Below are positions 52,728-61,168 of a DNA stretch of 64,000 nucleotides, piece by piece. The stretch is taken from positions 4,282 to 68,281 of the forward strand of contig JBNKQR010000009.1 of the NCBI GenBank assembly GCA_050295975.1. The letters are read 5' to 3'. A program made the position numbers and the translations under genes. This stretch comes from JAPHTQ01 sp050295975 (GTDB lineage Bacteria > Pseudomonadota > Gammaproteobacteria > Thiohalomonadales > Thiohalomonadaceae). Within the stretch, counting starts at the first letter, position 1. Every line of letters starts with the position of its first letter. The notes beneath the pieces are model-generated. The model made no database searches. It saw nothing but the letters and a program-made list of their open reading frames with translations, and was not told the DNA's origin.

Positions 52728-55469
52728 ATGAAGAGAATGCTGTTTAATGCAACACAGCCAGAAGAGCTGCGTGTTGCACTGGTTGATGGTCAACGTCTGT
52801 ATGACCTGGACATCGAAAGCTCCGCCCGGAAGCAGAAGAAATCCAACATCTATAAAGGCCGTATCACCCGCGTCGAGCCCAGCCTCGAAGCGGCCTTCGT
52901 CGACTACGGCGCAGAACGTCACGGCTTCCTCCCACTAAAAGAGATCTCCCGTAGCTACTTCGACCCTTCGGTCGAGCTCTCTGGTCGCGTCAACATCCAG
53001 CAGGTCCTGCGCGAAGGCCAGGAAGTGGTGGTACAGGTGGATAAGGAAGAGCGTGGTAACAAAGGCGCTGCCCTCACCACCTTTATTAGCCTTGCCGGTC
53101 GCTATCTGGTATTGATGCCGAACAATCCGCGTGCCGGTGGTGTCTCCCGTCGTATCGAAGGCGATGACCGCAGCGAAATCCGCGACGCCATGAGCCAGCT
53201 TGAGATTCCGCGGGACATGGGCGTCATCGTCCGTACCGCCGGTGTCGGCAAGAGCGCCGAAGAGTTGCAGTGGGACCTCGATTATCTGGTGCAGGTCTGG
53301 ACCGCGATTGAAGGCGCCGCCGCCGAACGTAAGGCGCCCTTCCTGATCTATCAGGAGAGCAGCGTGGTGATCCGCGCCATCCGCGATTATCTGCGCTCCG
53401 ATATCAACGAAATCCTCATTGACGACGCCGAGGTCTTCAACCAGGCACGTGAGTTCATGGGCAAGGTAATGCCGCAAAACCTGAACAAGCTGAAGCTGTA
53501 TCAGGATCGCGTACCACTATTTACCCGCTACCAGATTGAGTCACAGATCGAATCCGCCTTTCAGCGTGAAGTCAGCCTCCCCTCTGGTGGTTCCGTGGTT
53601 ATCGACCACACTGAGGCGCTGATCTCTATCGACATCAACTCCGCTCGTGCCACCAAGGGCGGCGACATTGAAGAGACAGCACTCAATACCAATCTGGAAG
53701 CCTCCGACGAGATCGCTCGCCAGTTACGTCTGCGTGACCTGGGTGGCCTGGTGGTTATCGACTACATCGACATGGGACCAGCTCGCAACCAGCGCGAAGT
53801 AGAAAACCGTCTTCGTGATGCGCTGAAGGTTGACCGCGCCCGCGTTCAGGTCGGCCGTATCTCTCGCTTCGGTCTGCTGGAGATGTCACGTCAGCGTCTG
53901 CGTCCATCACTAGGTGAATCGAGCCAGATCGTCTGCCCACGCTGTAACGGCCAGGGCACCATCCGTGGCATTGAATCCCTCGCCCTCTCCATTCTGCGCA
54001 TCGTCGAAGAAGAGGCAATGAAGGAGAAGACCGCTCAGATCAAGGCACAGCTGCCCGTTGAAGTCGCCACCTTCCTGCTAAACGAGAAGCGTTCCGTCAT
54101 CAACGAAATTGAAGAGCGACAGAAGGTCGACGTACTGCTGATCCCTAATCAGTATCTGCAGACCCCACACTATGAAGTGGCACGCATTCGCAGCGATGAA
54201 GTCGAGAGCGATGCGCCGCCAAGTTACGAACAGGCCACCCGCGCTGAAGAGGTCGCTGAGAGTGTAGCTGCCGAGATTGCCGACGTTAAAGTGGAAGAAC
54301 CTGCAGTGAAAGCGGTTAGCCAGACCACTGCACCGCCGCCGACAGAACGCGCAGTTGCTGCGGTCAACAAACCAGGAATTTTTGTTCGTCTGTTCCGCGC
54401 ACTGTTTGGCAGCGGTGAAGCCGAGACCAAGAAAAAGAAACCTGCGAAAAAATCCAGCAATAATCGCAATCGTCCACAGGGAAAACGTCCACAGGAGTCA
54501 CGTGGTCGTGGTCGTGACGACTCGGGTCGTCGTCGCCAACGTGGCGAGCGTAGTAACAAACAGGAACAGCAAGATAAGCGCAAGGCCGCCCAGCAGGAAC
54601 CACAGCAGAAACAAAACGAGAACCGTCAGGCTCCTGCCCCGTCTGCCAAAGAAGGTGAAGAGCGTCAGGATGGTGAGCGCAGCACCCGCCGTGGCAAGCG
54701 TGGTGGCCGTCGTCGTGGTGGACGCCGCAACAACAGCGGTAGAGACCAGAATGAGACACAGCAGAACACCGAGACTGTAGCCAGCAACGAAGAGCCGCTG
54801 GTTATTGATGTTCCTGCTCCGGTAGAGAAACCCGCCCGTGATGATAACCGTAATCGTCGCCGTCCACGTCGTAGTGAAGATGTGGTTGAGAGTGCAGCAC
54901 GTAGCGGCAATATGGTAAGCAAAACCGAGTCTGAACAACCTGCTGCCGATGCGAAGCCTGAAACGGTTGAGAGCCAACAGACCCCAATTGTGGAAGAGCA
55001 GCCAAAGCAAGTAGAAGCCAAACCTGAGTCGCCGAAGGCCGAAGCGAAGCCAGTTGTGACTGAAAACAAACCTGAACCAGTTGAAGCCAAACCAGCTACT
55101 CCCGTGGCCGAAACTAAGCCGGAGCCGATTGAAACCAAACCTGCTGCTCCTGTAGCAGAAGCTAAGCCGGAGCCGGTTGAAACCAAACCTGCCGCTCCCG
55201 TGGCCGAAGCTAAGCCGGAGCCGGTTGAAGCCAAACCTGTCGCACCAGTAGCTGAAGCCAAGCCGGAGCCGGTTGAAACTAAACCGGTCGCTCCTGTAGC
55301 CGAGTCCAAGCCGGAGCCGGTTGAAGCAAAACCTGTGGCCCCAGTGTTTGAGTCCAAACCAGAATCGGTAGAGAGCAAACCGACACAGTCCGAGTTCAAG
55401 CTACAACAGGTGGAAACCATTAAGCCAACTCCTGCGGCAGCAAACAAACCGGAGACGGATGAGCGCTGA
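52728..55469 (+). CDS. rne: Ribonuclease E
   Basis: 913 residues. The start MKRMLFNATQPEELRVALVDGQRLYDLDIES is nearly identical to other RNase E N-termini. The S1 domain lies at about 35-120, the DNase I-like catalytic domain has Asp302 and Asp345 (E. coli 303/346), and the zinc link is Cys403-x2-Cys406 in CPRCNGQGT. After about residue 510 the protein is disordered: an Arg/Lys/Gln-rich RNA-binding region (about 560-670) and then a KPEPVE-type tandem repeat to near the end. The C-terminal part would scaffold a degradosome. RNase G is excluded by length and the C-terminal extension. Confidence 0.97.
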   Translation: MKRMLFNATQPEELRVALVDGQRLYDLDIESSARKQKKSNIYKGRITRVEPSLEAAFVDYGAERHGFLPLKEISRSYFDPSVELSGRVNIQQVLREGQEVVVQVDKEERGNKGAALTTFISLAGRYLVLMPNNPRAGGVSRRIEGDDRSEIRDAMSQLEIPRDMGVIVRTAGVGKSAEELQWDLDYLVQVWTAIEGAAAERKAPFLIYQESSVVIRAIRDYLRSDINEILIDDAEVFNQAREFMGKVMPQNLNKLKLYQDRVPLFTRYQIESQIESAFQREVSLPSGGSVVIDHTEALISIDINSARATKGGDIEETALNTNLEASDEIARQLRLRDLGGLVVIDYIDMGPARNQREVENRLRDALKVDRARVQVGRISRFGLLEMSRQRLRPSLGESSQIVCPRCNGQGTIRGIESLALSILRIVEEEAMKEKTAQIKAQLPVEVATFLLNEKRSVINEIEERQKVDVLLIPNQYLQTPHYEVARIRSDEVESDAPPSYEQATRAEEVAESVAAEIADVKVEEPAVKAVSQTTAPPPTERAVAAVNKPGIFVRLFRALFGSGEAETKKKKPAKKSSNNRNRPQGKRPQESRGRGRDDSGRRRQRGERSNKQEQQDKRKAAQQEPQQKQNENRQAPAPSAKEGEERQDGERSTRRGKRGGRRRGGRRNNSGRDQNETQQNTETVASNEEPLVIDVPAPVEKPARDDNRNRRRPRRSEDVVESAARSGNMVSKTESEQPAADAKPETVESQQTPIVEEQPKQVEAKPESPKAEAKPVVTENKPEPVEAKPATPVAETKPEPIETKPAAPVAEAKPEPVETKPAAPVAEAKPEPVEAKPVAPVAEAKPEPVETKPVAPVAESKPEPVEAKPVAPVFESKPESVESKPTQSEFKLQQVETIKPTPAAANKPETDER
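55068..55355 (+). repeat. Six 48-bp tandem repeats in rne
   Basis: Six in-frame 48-bp units encode 16-residue repeats of the form KPEPVE[TA]KP[AV]APVAEA from Lys781 on, and a seventh unit is degenerate. Units differ by a few substitutions, including synonymous ones. The result is an extended proline/glutamate-rich linker near the C-terminus. Copy number may vary between strains. Confidence 0.95.
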
Positions 55470-55490
55470 TTTTCTCAGCACTCGAATTAA

Positions 55491-55516
55491 AAAGGGGCGC
55501 CTAAAGCGCCCTTTTT
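55491..55516. terminator. Terminator between rne and the phosphatase gene
   Basis: GGGCGC, CTAAA, GCGCCC forms the stem, flanked by A-run and T-run (TTTTTT at 55512 on). It follows rne by 22 bases and lies 19 bases beyond the stop of the convergent phosphatase gene, so it probably serves both. Confidence 0.85.
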
Positions 55517-55534
55517 TATCGTCTCTGAAGCGAG

Positions 55535-56023
55535 TTACAGCCTGTGCTTCCCACGAATATCTGCCAATAGCCCCAATGCTGCCGCCTCAACCAGTTCATA
55601 AACATACTCAAATCCGTCAGGGCCGCCATAATAGGGATCGGGAACCTCACGTTCGCGTCGTTGTGGTGCGTACTCCAGAAACAGGCGAACCTTGTGCTGA
55701 TGCTCATCCGGGGCAATACCGGTCAGGTTGCTATAGTTGTCGTGATCCATCGCCAGGATATAGTCGTATTGTTCAAAATCATCGCGCGATACACGACGAG
55801 CGCGCTGACGACTGAGATCGACACCATGGCGCTGCGCTGTCTGCTGTGACCTGGGATCCGGCGGTTCACCCACATGGTAGGCATGGGTGCCCGCAGAATC
55901 GACGATAATCACATCGGTCAGACCTTCCTGCTCCACCAGATCCTCAAATAGCCCGTGAGCCAGCGGTGAACGGCAGATGTTGCCCATGCAGACCATTAGT
56001 ACGTGTATTTTTTTCTGACTCAT
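55535..56023 (-). CDS. Low-molecular-weight protein tyrosine phosphatase
   Basis: 162 residues from ATG 56023 (MSQKKIHVLMVCMGNICRSP), with a GAGGGTAAC ribosome site; an upstream frame to 56152 is not supported. The active site loop is Cys12-x5-Arg18-Ser19 and the general acid is in VPDPYYGGPDGFEYVYEL. It hydrolyses phosphotyrosine or similar esters. Related enzymes control exopolysaccharide export with tyrosine kinases, but no such kinase is in the window. It is convergent with rne and divergent from an 88-residue gene. Confidence 0.93.
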   Translation of the reverse strand: MSQKKIHVLMVCMGNICRSPLAHGLFEDLVEQEGLTDVIIVDSAGTHAYHVGEPPDPRSQQTAQRHGVDLSRQRARRVSRDDFEQYDYILAMDHDNYSNLTGIAPDEHQHKVRLFLEYAPQRREREVPDPYYGGPDGFEYVYELVEAAALGLLADIRGKHRL

Positions 56024-56108
56024 CGTTACCCTCGCGGCTTGATTAACTGGAAAAGGGCCGCATTGCAGTAGCATGATACCGATTCCACAGCACAGGTAAA
56101 ATGTAGCC

Positions 56109-56375
56109 ATGCCTCTGACTGATTTACATAAATCAACACTACGCCAACTCATAGGCTCTACGGTGAGCTATCGGGGAAAAAACTGTGTGGTAGTCGAGGT
56201 GCTCGAGGAGGATGCCACTCTGGTGCTGCAAGCCACTGGGCTACGCGATAGCTTACAGGCAGATCAGTATGGAGATGCAGGCCGACATGTGGCGGAGGTC
56301 TTTGTTCTACCCCTGCTAGAGCAGGATGGGAGTTTCCACTCGGAATTCTGCAAGCTGGGGCTGTCAGCCTGCTAG
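56109..56375 (+). CDS. Small conserved hypothetical protein
   Basis: 88 residues, no signal or membrane helix. The segment IGSTVSYRGKNCVVVEVLEEDATLVLQATG looks like a small beta-barrel (SH3-like) fold, followed by a short helical part and QADQYGDAGRHVAEVFVLPLLEQDG. No family can be named with confidence. Its 3' end overlaps the end of kdsB on the other strand by 12 bases, so the two are convergent. Confidence 0.65.
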   Translation: MPLTDLHKSTLRQLIGSTVSYRGKNCVVVEVLEEDATLVLQATGLRDSLQADQYGDAGRHVAEVFVLPLLEQDGSFHSEFCKLGLSAC

Positions 56376-57122
56376 TAGTGCTTTCACCCGCTCCAGGTCT
56401 TCTGCAGTATCAACCCCCGGTCCAGGCAGCTCCACCGCTTCGGCCACCTGTATATGTCCACCGTGCCACAGCACCCGAAGCTGCTCCAGTGACTCCATCT
56501 GCTCCAGACCACATGGCGCCATCTCAACGTAGCGTTGCAGGAAGCCCGCGCGATAGGCGTAGATACCCAGATGACGGTAGTGCAGCGCCCGCTCCGGTAG
56601 CTCTTCGGTAGTCACCGAGAAGGCGTCGCGATCCCAGGGGATCACGGCACGGCTGAAATAGAGTGCTTTTCCCTGCCCGTCCATCACTACCTTCACCACA
56701 TGGGGATCGAATAGTTCGGCAGCGGTGTGAATGCGTGTGCAGAGAGTTGCCATATCGGCACCGTGCTCCCCCTCCAGCAGTTGCGCCACCTGACTCAGTA
56801 ACGCCGAGGGCATTAACGGCTCATCACCCTGCAGATTGACCACAATGGCGTCGTCATCCAGCCCCAGCTTTTGCGCTGCCTCAGCGAGTCGTTCGCTACC
56901 CGACTGATGGTGCTCACCTGTAAGACAGACCTTTCCACCGAATCCTTGTACCGCCTCAGCGATGCGTTGGTCGTCGGTAGCAACGGTTACTGTGGCTGCC
57001 CCACTCTCCTCTGCCCGTTCGCAGACATGCTGCAACATCGGTTTGCCACCGATATCGAGCAAAGGTTTACCCGGTAAACGGGTTGAGGCGTAACGCGCCG
57101 GGATGATGACGTGAAAGGACAA
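56364..57122 (-). CDS. kdsB: 3-deoxy-manno-octulosonate cytidylyltransferase
   Basis: 252 residues (E. coli 248). It makes CMP-Kdo from CTP and Kdo for lipopolysaccharide inner core synthesis. Landmarks: VIIPARYASTRLPGKPLLDIGGKPML (nucleotide and metal site), VATDDQRI, VNLQGDEPLM and a C-terminal region ending in ELPGPGVDTAEDLERVKALL. It lies 2 bases after the trm112 homologue on the same strand, and the E. coli msbA-lpxK-ycaQ-ycaR-kdsB order is largely kept. Confidence 0.97.
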   Translation of the reverse strand: MSFHVIIPARYASTRLPGKPLLDIGGKPMLQHVCERAEESGAATVTVATDDQRIAEAVQGFGGKVCLTGEHHQSGSERLAEAAQKLGLDDDAIVVNLQGDEPLMPSALLSQVAQLLEGEHGADMATLCTRIHTAAELFDPHVVKVVMDGQGKALYFSRAVIPWDRDAFSVTTEELPERALHYRHLGIYAYRAGFLQRYVEMAPCGLEQMESLEQLRVLWHGGHIQVAEAVELPGPGVDTAEDLERVKALLAG

Positions 57123-57124
57123 GC

Positions 57125-57304
57125 TCAGACCTCTTCTTCAGCACTTAGCTGACGTGCCTCATCCTCAAGCATGACCGGGATGTCGTCACGAATCGGATAA
57201 GCCAGACGGTCTGCCTTGCAGATTAGTTCCTGCTGCGCCTTGTTATAGATCAGCGGCGAATTGCACACTGGGCAGACAAGGATTTCTAACAACTTTTTAT
57301 CCAT
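57125..57304 (-). CDS. Trm112/YcaR-family protein
   Basis: 59 residues from ATG 57304 (MDKKLLEILVCPVCNSPLIY), with a GGAG ribosome site about 9 bases upstream. The N-terminal LEILVCPVCNSPL and C-terminal ADRLAYPIRDDIPVMLEDEAR are typical of the YcaR group of Trm112-like small proteins, with a CPxC pair and a third Cys in LICK. Bacterial members are of unclear function; eukaryotic Trm112 activates methyltransferases. It overlaps the lpxK stop by 8 bases and precedes kdsB. Confidence 0.92.
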   Translation of the reverse strand: MDKKLLEILVCPVCNSPLIYNKAQQELICKADRLAYPIRDDIPVMLEDEARQLSAEEEV

Positions 57305-58274
57305 GAATCTTCTCCAGGGAGGCGATAATCTTGGGGCCAAAGGCATCTGGCAGGGTCGCAGTAACCGGGACAAACCAGTGGTGGTCGCCGGTGAAGGGGC
57401 GGTATTTTACCGCGTCCTTCTCGGTCATCAGCACCTGGTTGGAACCGGCAAATTCGAGGTCGCCAGAACCGTAAGGATGATGGTCAGAAAAGGGGTGACA
57501 GATCGGTTCCAGACCGTTCTCCCGAAGAAAGTCGAAGAAGCGCGCTGGATTACCAATCCCGGCCACCGCATGGACCGGTAGGTCGGAGAATTGAGCCAGT
57601 TTACGGCGCGTGCCATCCAATAACGAAACCGCCTCATCGCCCTGCAGATTCATGGTCCACTCACCGCTGCGCGCCAGACCATTGCTGACGATAAAATCGA
57701 CCTTCTTCAGTCTTCGTACTGATTCACGCAGTGGACCAGCGGGCAGACACAGTCCATTACCCAGACGACGTTTGCCATCAACCACCGCAATCTCGATATC
57801 TCGTGCCAAAGCGTAGTGCTGCAGACCATCATCGGAGATAACGACGTTCACATCGTTCTGCGCCAGCAGGCGACGCACCGCAGCGCTACGATCCGGTGCA
57901 ACCACCATCGGACAGTTGGTACGTCCAGCCAACAATACCGCCTCATCACCCACCAGAGCCGGATCACTATCAGCGGTGACTTCCTGAGGCCATTGGCGTG
58001 AGCGTCCGCCGTAGCCGCGACTGACGATGCCAGGGCGCAGACCCTGTTCACGCAAATAGTTGCTCAGCCAGACCACCAGTGGGGTCTTACCACTGCCACC
58101 GACGGTGATGTTACCGACCACAATAATCGGTACCGGTGCACGGTAGGCGGCAAAGACCTCGATACGATAGAGCCAGCGACGTAGACCCGCTAGCAGTGCA
58201 AACAGTAATGATAGTGGCCAGAGCAACCAGAGCCAGGAGCTCTTCTGATACCAGTAGTAGTCGAGTCGTCTCAT
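57297..58274 (-). CDS. lpxK: Tetraacyldisaccharide 4'-kinase
   Basis: 325 residues from ATG 58274 (MRRLDYYWYQKSSWLW); a longer frame to 58334 overlaps msbA. It phosphorylates the lipid A precursor at the 4' position. An N-terminal membrane helix (WLWLLWPLSLLFALLAGL) precedes the Walker A GNITVGGSGKTPLVVWL and the Walker B-like region. SDDGLQHYALARDIEIAVVDGKRRLGNGLCLPAGPLRE is the LpxK signature. It is 10 bases downstream of msbA and overlaps the Trm112 homologue, so the whole lipid A set is one operon. Confidence 0.97.
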   Translation of the reverse strand: MRRLDYYWYQKSSWLWLLWPLSLLFALLAGLRRWLYRIEVFAAYRAPVPIIVVGNITVGGSGKTPLVVWLSNYLREQGLRPGIVSRGYGGRSRQWPQEVTADSDPALVGDEAVLLAGRTNCPMVVAPDRSAAVRRLLAQNDVNVVISDDGLQHYALARDIEIAVVDGKRRLGNGLCLPAGPLRESVRRLKKVDFIVSNGLARSGEWTMNLQGDEAVSLLDGTRRKLAQFSDLPVHAVAGIGNPARFFDFLRENGLEPICHPFSDHHPYGSGDLEFAGSNQVLMTEKDAVKYRPFTGDHHWFVPVTATLPDAFGPKIIASLEKIHG

Positions 58275-58284
58275 TGTGACAGGC

Positions 58285-60045
58285 CTAGCTCTTTTCCTGG
58301 AATTGCAAGTTGTAGAGGGCTGCATACTGTCCATTGTGTGCCAGCAATTCTGCGTGTTTGCCGCTTTCGATCACCCTGCCCTTCTCCATCACCACAATGC
58401 GATCCGCGCTTTCGATGGTGGAGAGACGATGAGCAATAACCAGGGTGGTACGATTTTGCATTACTTTTTCCAGCGCCGCCTGAATGTGACGCTCAGATGC
58501 GGTATCCAGTGCGGAGGTGGCCTCGTCGAGGATAAGGATCGGTGAATCCTTTAGCAGGGCACGAGCGATGGCCAAGCGTTGGCGCTGCCCCCCGGAGAGC
58601 AGCACGCCGTTCTCACCCACCATGGTATCGAGGCCCTCCGGCAATTCACGGATAAACTCCATCGCATGCGCAGCCTCTGCCGCCGCAATGATCGCATCGC
58701 GGCTTGAACCCTCCAGTCTGCCATAGGCGATGTTGTTGGCGATGGTGTCATTGAACAGGGTGATGTGTTGGCTCACCAGGGCGATCTGATCGCGCAGCTG
58801 ACGTAGCGGCATCTCACGGATGTCACAACCATCGATAAGAATACGGCCCTCAGTCACATCATAGAAACGGGGCAACAGGCTGGCCATGGTAGTCTTGCCA
58901 CTACCTGACCGACCGACCAGTGCCACACTCATACCTGCATCCATTTTCAGATCGAGATCATGCAGTACATAACTCTTCTCATCACCGTAGCGGAAATTAA
59001 CCTTCTCAAAGGCCACTTCACCACGCACTCGCTCTACTTCTTTCTTACCTTCATCCTTCTCTCTGGGTGTATCGATGAGCTTAAAGATACTGTCTGCCGC
59101 GGCGATCCCCTTTTGCAGGTTTGCTGCAATTCCTGTCAACCGTTTCATCGGTGAATGCATCAACATCATTGCGCTAATGAAAGAGACAAAGGAGCCGGCA
59201 GTAAGACCACTCTCTTCCACCTGACGCAAGGCAAAGTAGATAACTGCTGCAGAAGCGAGGGCAGCAATAAATTCGACAACCGGAGTCGCAGCGGCATTGG
59301 CTCGTTCCAGTTTCATATTGAGCATGCGGTTATTTTCATTCGCCACTTCAAAACGGCTCAGCTCATACTCTTCACCACCAAAGGTCTTGACCACACGCTG
59401 CCCCTCAATCGCCTCTTCTGCGATCTGGGTTACCTCACCAACCGAGTTCTGAATACGAGTACTGTAACTGCGGAAGCGACGATTAACCTTATTGATAACC
59501 TGTGCAATGAATGGGGCACCCACCATCAGAACAAGCGCCAGATGCCAGTTGAGGTAGAACATCCAGACAATCAAGGAGAATACAGTCAGTGTGTCGCGGA
59601 CCAGAATACTGATCGCATTGGTACTAGCACGTGCCACCTGCTCTACGTCGTAGACCAGTTTCGAGAGCAGCGTGCCAGAGGGCATCATGTCGAACCAGGA
59701 TACCGGTAGATGAATAAGCTGAGCAAACATCTGCCCGCGAAGGACGTTGATCACCTTACGCGCAACCCAAGACATCCAGTAACGAGAGAGGAAGGTGGCA
59801 ATTCCACGGAAAAGAAAGATACCCGCCAGAATTAGTGGAGCGAACTTGACCACATTGGGATCTTTTTCTACGAAACTACCGTCTATCAGTGGTTTGATGT
59901 AAGCGGCAAAGGCCACCTCACTAAGTGCCACGATCACCAGACTAAAAATGGAGATTATGAAGGCACGCCAATACGGAAAAACATAGCCCAGCAGGCGGCG
60001 ATAGATCCGCGTGCCGTTAGATGTTGCTGGTTTCATCGCCTTCAA
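58285..60045 (-). CDS. msbA: Lipid A flippase MsbA (ABC exporter)
   Basis: 586 residues (E. coli 582). It flips the lipid A-core across the inner membrane. The N-terminal half is a six-helix ABC transporter domain (about 20-320). The C-terminal nucleotide-binding domain has Walker A in VALVGRSGSGKTTMASLL, the LSGGQRQRLAIARALL signature, Walker B ILILDEATSALD, and the H-loop LVIAHRLSTIE. It overlaps exbD by four bases and precedes lpxK, as in E. coli. Confidence 0.96.
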   Translation of the reverse strand: MKAMKPATSNGTRIYRRLLGYVFPYWRAFIISIFSLVIVALSEVAFAAYIKPLIDGSFVEKDPNVVKFAPLILAGIFLFRGIATFLSRYWMSWVARKVINVLRGQMFAQLIHLPVSWFDMMPSGTLLSKLVYDVEQVARASTNAISILVRDTLTVFSLIVWMFYLNWHLALVLMVGAPFIAQVINKVNRRFRSYSTRIQNSVGEVTQIAEEAIEGQRVVKTFGGEEYELSRFEVANENNRMLNMKLERANAAATPVVEFIAALASAAVIYFALRQVEESGLTAGSFVSFISAMMLMHSPMKRLTGIAANLQKGIAAADSIFKLIDTPREKDEGKKEVERVRGEVAFEKVNFRYGDEKSYVLHDLDLKMDAGMSVALVGRSGSGKTTMASLLPRFYDVTEGRILIDGCDIREMPLRQLRDQIALVSQHITLFNDTIANNIAYGRLEGSSRDAIIAAAEAAHAMEFIRELPEGLDTMVGENGVLLSGGQRQRLAIARALLKDSPILILDEATSALDTASERHIQAALEKVMQNRTTLVIAHRLSTIESADRIVVMEKGRVIESGKHAELLAHNGQYAALYNLQFQEKS

Positions 60046-60464
60046 TTACCGTCTTTGGGTTTGCTGGTGGCGAAGGTCATGTTGACGAAGCCGAGTTGAC
60101 GTACTGCGTCCATCGCCGAGATCACCGCCTGGTGAGTGGACTTTCGGTCGGCACTGAGAATGATGCGCGGTTTCTTTTCATCACCAGCGGCCTCTTGCAC
60201 AGCACGTTTGAGGGTGTCGATCTGGGTATTGATCACCTCTTTCTTGTTAACGAAGTAACGTCCCTTATCATCGATACTGATCTCGACCACCTTTTTATCG
60301 GTCTTGATCTGCGGACCGCTCGCCTCTGGTAATTCGATACTGATCTCGGTCTCACGCTCAAAGGTGGTGGAGACCATGAAGAAGATCAACAGCAGGAACA
60401 CGACATCGATCAACGGCGTCAAATTGACATCCGGTTCCTCGCGGGGGCGGAACTGGAGCCGCAT
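60042..60464 (-). CDS. exbD: ExbD/TolR-family protein
   Basis: 140 residues with one N-terminal membrane helix (DVVFLLLIFFMVSTTFERE) preceded by MRLQFRPREEPDVNLTPLIDVVFLL, the ExbD/TolR opening with its key membrane aspartate. The periplasmic domain follows. It works with an ExbB/TolQ partner as a proton-driven motor for TonB- or Tol-type energy transfer. No tonB or tolA lies nearby. It overlaps exbB by one base and msbA by four. Confidence 0.92.
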   Translation of the reverse strand: MRLQFRPREEPDVNLTPLIDVVFLLLIFFMVSTTFERETEISIELPEASGPQIKTDKKVVEISIDDKGRYFVNKKEVINTQIDTLKRAVQEAAGDEKKPRIILSADRKSTHQAVISAMDAVRQLGFVNMTFATSKPKDGN

Positions 60465-61090
60465 CAGGCAGCCTCCTCGCCGGATTCACGTTTGCCGTGG
60501 ATCACCTCCACCAGTTTGAGTGCCTCCTCTTCCATCTTCAGTACCAGCATGTCGACCTTGCCACGGAAATAGCGGTAGAACATCAGGCTGGGGATGGCGA
60601 CAGAGAGACCAGCAGCGGTGGTGATCAGCGCCTCGGAGATACCGCCAGCCAGAACGGTCGGATTACCGACGCCCATGGCGGTGATGGCGGTGAAGACCTT
60701 AATCATACCGATGACGGTACCGAGCAGGCCGAGTAAAGGGGTAATAGAGGCGATGGTACCGAGAGTGTTGAGAAAACGATCCAGCTCGACCACCACCTGG
60801 CGACCGGTATCTTCGATCGCCTCTTTCATCACCTCACGGTCGTGGTGCATATTAAGCAGACCGGCGGCGAGGATACGACCCAACGGCGAACTACCGCGCA
60901 GGGCCTTGAGACGCTCCCGGGTCAGTTCGTTTTTCTTATGTAACGTCCAGACATGGGCGACCAGATTGGCGGGGACGATTTTCTCCTGCTTCAGCGCCCA
61001 GAAGCGCTCGACGATGATGGCCACTGCCGCCACCGAAGAGAGGATAATCGGCACCATGAGCCAGCCGCCTGCAGTTACCATTTCAAACAC
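60464..61090 (-). CDS. exbB: ExbB/TolQ/MotA-family proton channel protein
   Basis: 208 residues with three membrane helices: MFEMVTAGGWLMVPIILSSVAAVAIIVERFWAL near the start, TIASITPLLGLLGTVIGMIKVF, and GISEALITTAAGLSVAIPSLMFYRYF. The TLGTIASITPLLGLLGTVIGM segment is the ExbB/TolQ signature. With ExbD it forms the inner-membrane proton motor. It is the first gene of the exbB-exbD-msbA-lpxK-trm112-kdsB run; the order exbBD-msbA-lpxK is common in gammaproteobacteria. Confidence 0.93.
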   Translation of the reverse strand: MFEMVTAGGWLMVPIILSSVAAVAIIVERFWALKQEKIVPANLVAHVWTLHKKNELTRERLKALRGSSPLGRILAAGLLNMHHDREVMKEAIEDTGRQVVVELDRFLNTLGTIASITPLLGLLGTVIGMIKVFTAITAMGVGNPTVLAGGISEALITTAAGLSVAIPSLMFYRYFRGKVDMLVLKMEEEALKLVEVIHGKRESGEEAA

Positions 61091-61168
61091 GGATTTGCTT
61101 CCCCGAATTCTGTGAAAAATCAGCGGGTCAATTTAACAAAGTAATGGCACCGCGCCTAGGGGACGCCC

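Noticed and set aside
54665..55447. A 260-residue minus-strand frame opposite the 3' end of rne.
   Set aside because: It mirrors the tandem repeat of RNase E in reverse and consists of repeats such as GLASATGATG. It has no independent support.
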